A stretch of DNA of 6,090 bases. Origin: Comamonadaceae bacterium (GTDB lineage: Bacteria; Pseudomonadota; Gammaproteobacteria; Burkholderiales; Burkholderiaceae_C). This document shows positions 4,965 to 6,090 of the stretch, piece by piece (position 1 is the stretch's first letter; every line of letters starts with the position of its first letter). The stretch is taken from positions 1 through 6,090 of the forward strand of contig JAIXXW010000342.1 of the NCBI GenBank assembly GCA_027490555.1. Reading direction: 5' to 3'. Made by a program: the position numbers and the translations under genes. The notes beneath the pieces were generated by a model that saw nothing but the letters and a program-made list of their open reading frames with translations, was not told the origin of the DNA and searched no databases.

Positions 4965-6090
4965 GCAGCATGGCAGCGATCGATCCGATGGGCATGGTGC
5001 TGGCCTTGGCCCGGCCCGACTCGTTGTGGGTGCTGGGCGCTTTTGCCGCATCGCTGGTGCTGGCCTGGTGCATGGCCTGGGGCGTTCGTCGCCTGGTCAA
5101 GGGTCAGGAGATGGCCGTTTTGCTCGGTCGCCAATTGGTCGACGGGGTGTTGTTTCCGGTCTTGCTCCTGGGGCTGACCTGGGTCAGCCGCATCGTGTTG
5201 ACCCAAGAGCAGCCGCCCCCCTTGTTCAGCATCTTGCTGCCGGTGTGCACCTCGCTGGTGGTGATCCGTTTGGGTGTGAAAGTGCTGCAAGTGGCCTATG
5301 CCCAAGCCCCCTTGGTGCGGATGCTGGAGCGCACCATCTCCTGGCTGGCCTGGGGCGCGGTGGTGCTGTGGGTCACGGGCGTTTTGCCTTTGCTGCTGTA
5401 CGAGCTGGACCAGATCCGCTGGAAAGTCGGTGGCAGTGTGCTGTCGGTGCGCACCCTGATCGAAGGGGCGCTCACTGCCGGGGCGGTGCTGATTGTGGCG
5501 CTGTGGGTGTCGGCGGCCATCGAGGCGCGTTTGCTGCGCTCTGCCACAGGCGGTGACTTGTCGCTGCGCAAGGTCATCAGCAACACGGTGCGGGCCATGC
5601 TGATGTTTGTGGGCTTGCTGCTGGCACTGTCTGCGGTGGGCATAGACCTGACCGCCTTGTCGGTGCTGGGTGGCGCAGTCGGTGTGGGCATTGGCTTTGG
5701 GCTGCAGAAGCTGGCTTCCAACTACGTCAGCGGTTTCGTCATCCTGGCCGAGCGCAGCTTGCGCATCGGGGACATGGTGCTGGTGGATGGCTTTGAGGGC
5801 CGGATCGTGGACATCAAGGCCCGTTACACCGTGATCCGGGCCCTGAACGGGCGCGAGTCGATCGTGCCCAATGAATTCCTGATCATCAACCGGGTGGAAA
5901 ACTTCACCCTGATGGACCCCCATTTGTCCCAGACCACCCTGGTCAAGGTGGCTTACGACAGCGATGTGGACCTGGTGCGCCGGCTGTTGGTGCAAGCCTG
6001 CCTGAGCCAGGAGCGGGTGCTGAAAGACCCCGCCCCCAATGCCTTCTTGAGCCAGTTTGGCGCCGATGGCCTGGAGTTCACCGTGAGCTA
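4952..6090 (+). CDS. MscS-family mechanosensitive ion channel, 3' end outside the window
   Basis: An open frame of 379 codons with no stop before the window ends. MscS-type channels sit in the inner membrane and open under membrane tension, releasing solutes during hypo-osmotic shock. Hydrophobic segments lie at about residues 25-45, 63-83, 91-112, 129-149, 169-191 and 212-230, before the pore helix. The pore and start of the beta domain are diagnostic: the Gly/Ala-rich LGGAVGVGIGFGLQKLASN (239-257), then VSGFVILAERSLRIGDMV, VDGFEGRIVDIKARYTVIR, and the IVPNEFLI motif around P306-N307. It has more membrane helices than E. coli MscS (three) and so belongs with the larger MscS-like channels. 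The final partial codon (TA) most likely continues as Tyr in a VSY motif, not as a stop. The start overlaps the crotonase gene by 13 bases and has a GAGGA ribosome site, so translation is probably coupled. Conductance and ion preference cannot be inferred. Confidence 0.9.
   Translation, partial: MAGMSSMAAIDPMGMVLALARPDSLWVLGAFAASLVLAWCMAWGVRRLVKGQEMAVLLGRQLVDGVLFPVLLLGLTWVSRIVLTQEQPPPLFSILLPVCTSLVVIRLGVKVLQVAYAQAPLVRMLERTISWLAWGAVVLWVTGVLPLLLYELDQIRWKVGGSVLSVRTLIEGALTAGAVLIVALWVSAAIEARLLRSATGGDLSLRKVISNTVRAMLMFVGLLLALSAVGIDLTALSVLGGAVGVGIGFGLQKLASNYVSGFVILAERSLRIGDMVLVDGFEGRIVDIKARYTVIRALNGRESIVPNEFLIINRVENFTLMDPHLSQTTLVKVAYDSDVDLVRRLLVQACLSQERVLKDPAPNAFLSQFGADGLEFTVS

Noticed and set aside
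4859..5995. A 378-codon minus-strand open frame opposite the channel gene
   Set aside because: Extreme His/Gln content and no recognisable domain; the opposite strand encodes an unmistakable MscS channel.

Overview
The window is about 6.1 kb of GC-rich, densely coding bacterial chromosome. The protein families and their sequence style (NDH-2, a DUF2389 Trp-rich protein, an MltB-type transglycosylase, a class II-like deacetylase, an ECHDC3-like crotonase and a long MscS channel) suggest a betaproteobacterium of the order Burkholderiales, probably Comamonadaceae-like. This assignment comes from family resemblance and was not checked by a database search.

Left part (1-1848): the 3' end of a type II NADH dehydrogenase gene (+) faces a convergent minus-strand gene for a secreted serine hydrolase of the class C beta-lactamase / NylB-like fold. 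The serine hydrolase gene is clearly poorer in GC than its neighbours (47% in a 180-base hand count, against 65% in the deacetylase gene), which makes it a candidate recent insertion. A small Trp-rich DUF2389/TIGR02450 gene follows on the same strand.

Middle (1846-3149): a periplasmic lytic murein transglycosylase (MltB family) is read leftward and leads into the Trp-rich gene 12 bases later, so the two are probably one operon. A 128-base divergent intergenic region separates this pair from the rightward genes.

Right part (3150-6090): three plus-strand genes follow. The first is a zinc-dependent deacetylase of the histone deacetylase superfamily with all active-site residues. The second is an enoyl-CoA hydratase/isomerase-fold protein that lacks both catalytic glutamates and closely resembles the ECHDC3 branch. 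The third is a multi-pass MscS-type mechanosensitive channel that overlaps the crotonase gene by 13 bases and runs off the window. A terminator-like hairpin separates the deacetylase from the crotonase gene, while the crotonase and channel genes are translationally coupled.

Most of the window is ordinary housekeeping and envelope gene content. I see no rRNA, tRNA, CRISPR array, insertion sequence or prophage element, and no convincing new multi-gene system. The observations most worth a second look are the crotonase without catalytic glutamates and its coupling to a channel gene, and the low-GC serine hydrolase gene.
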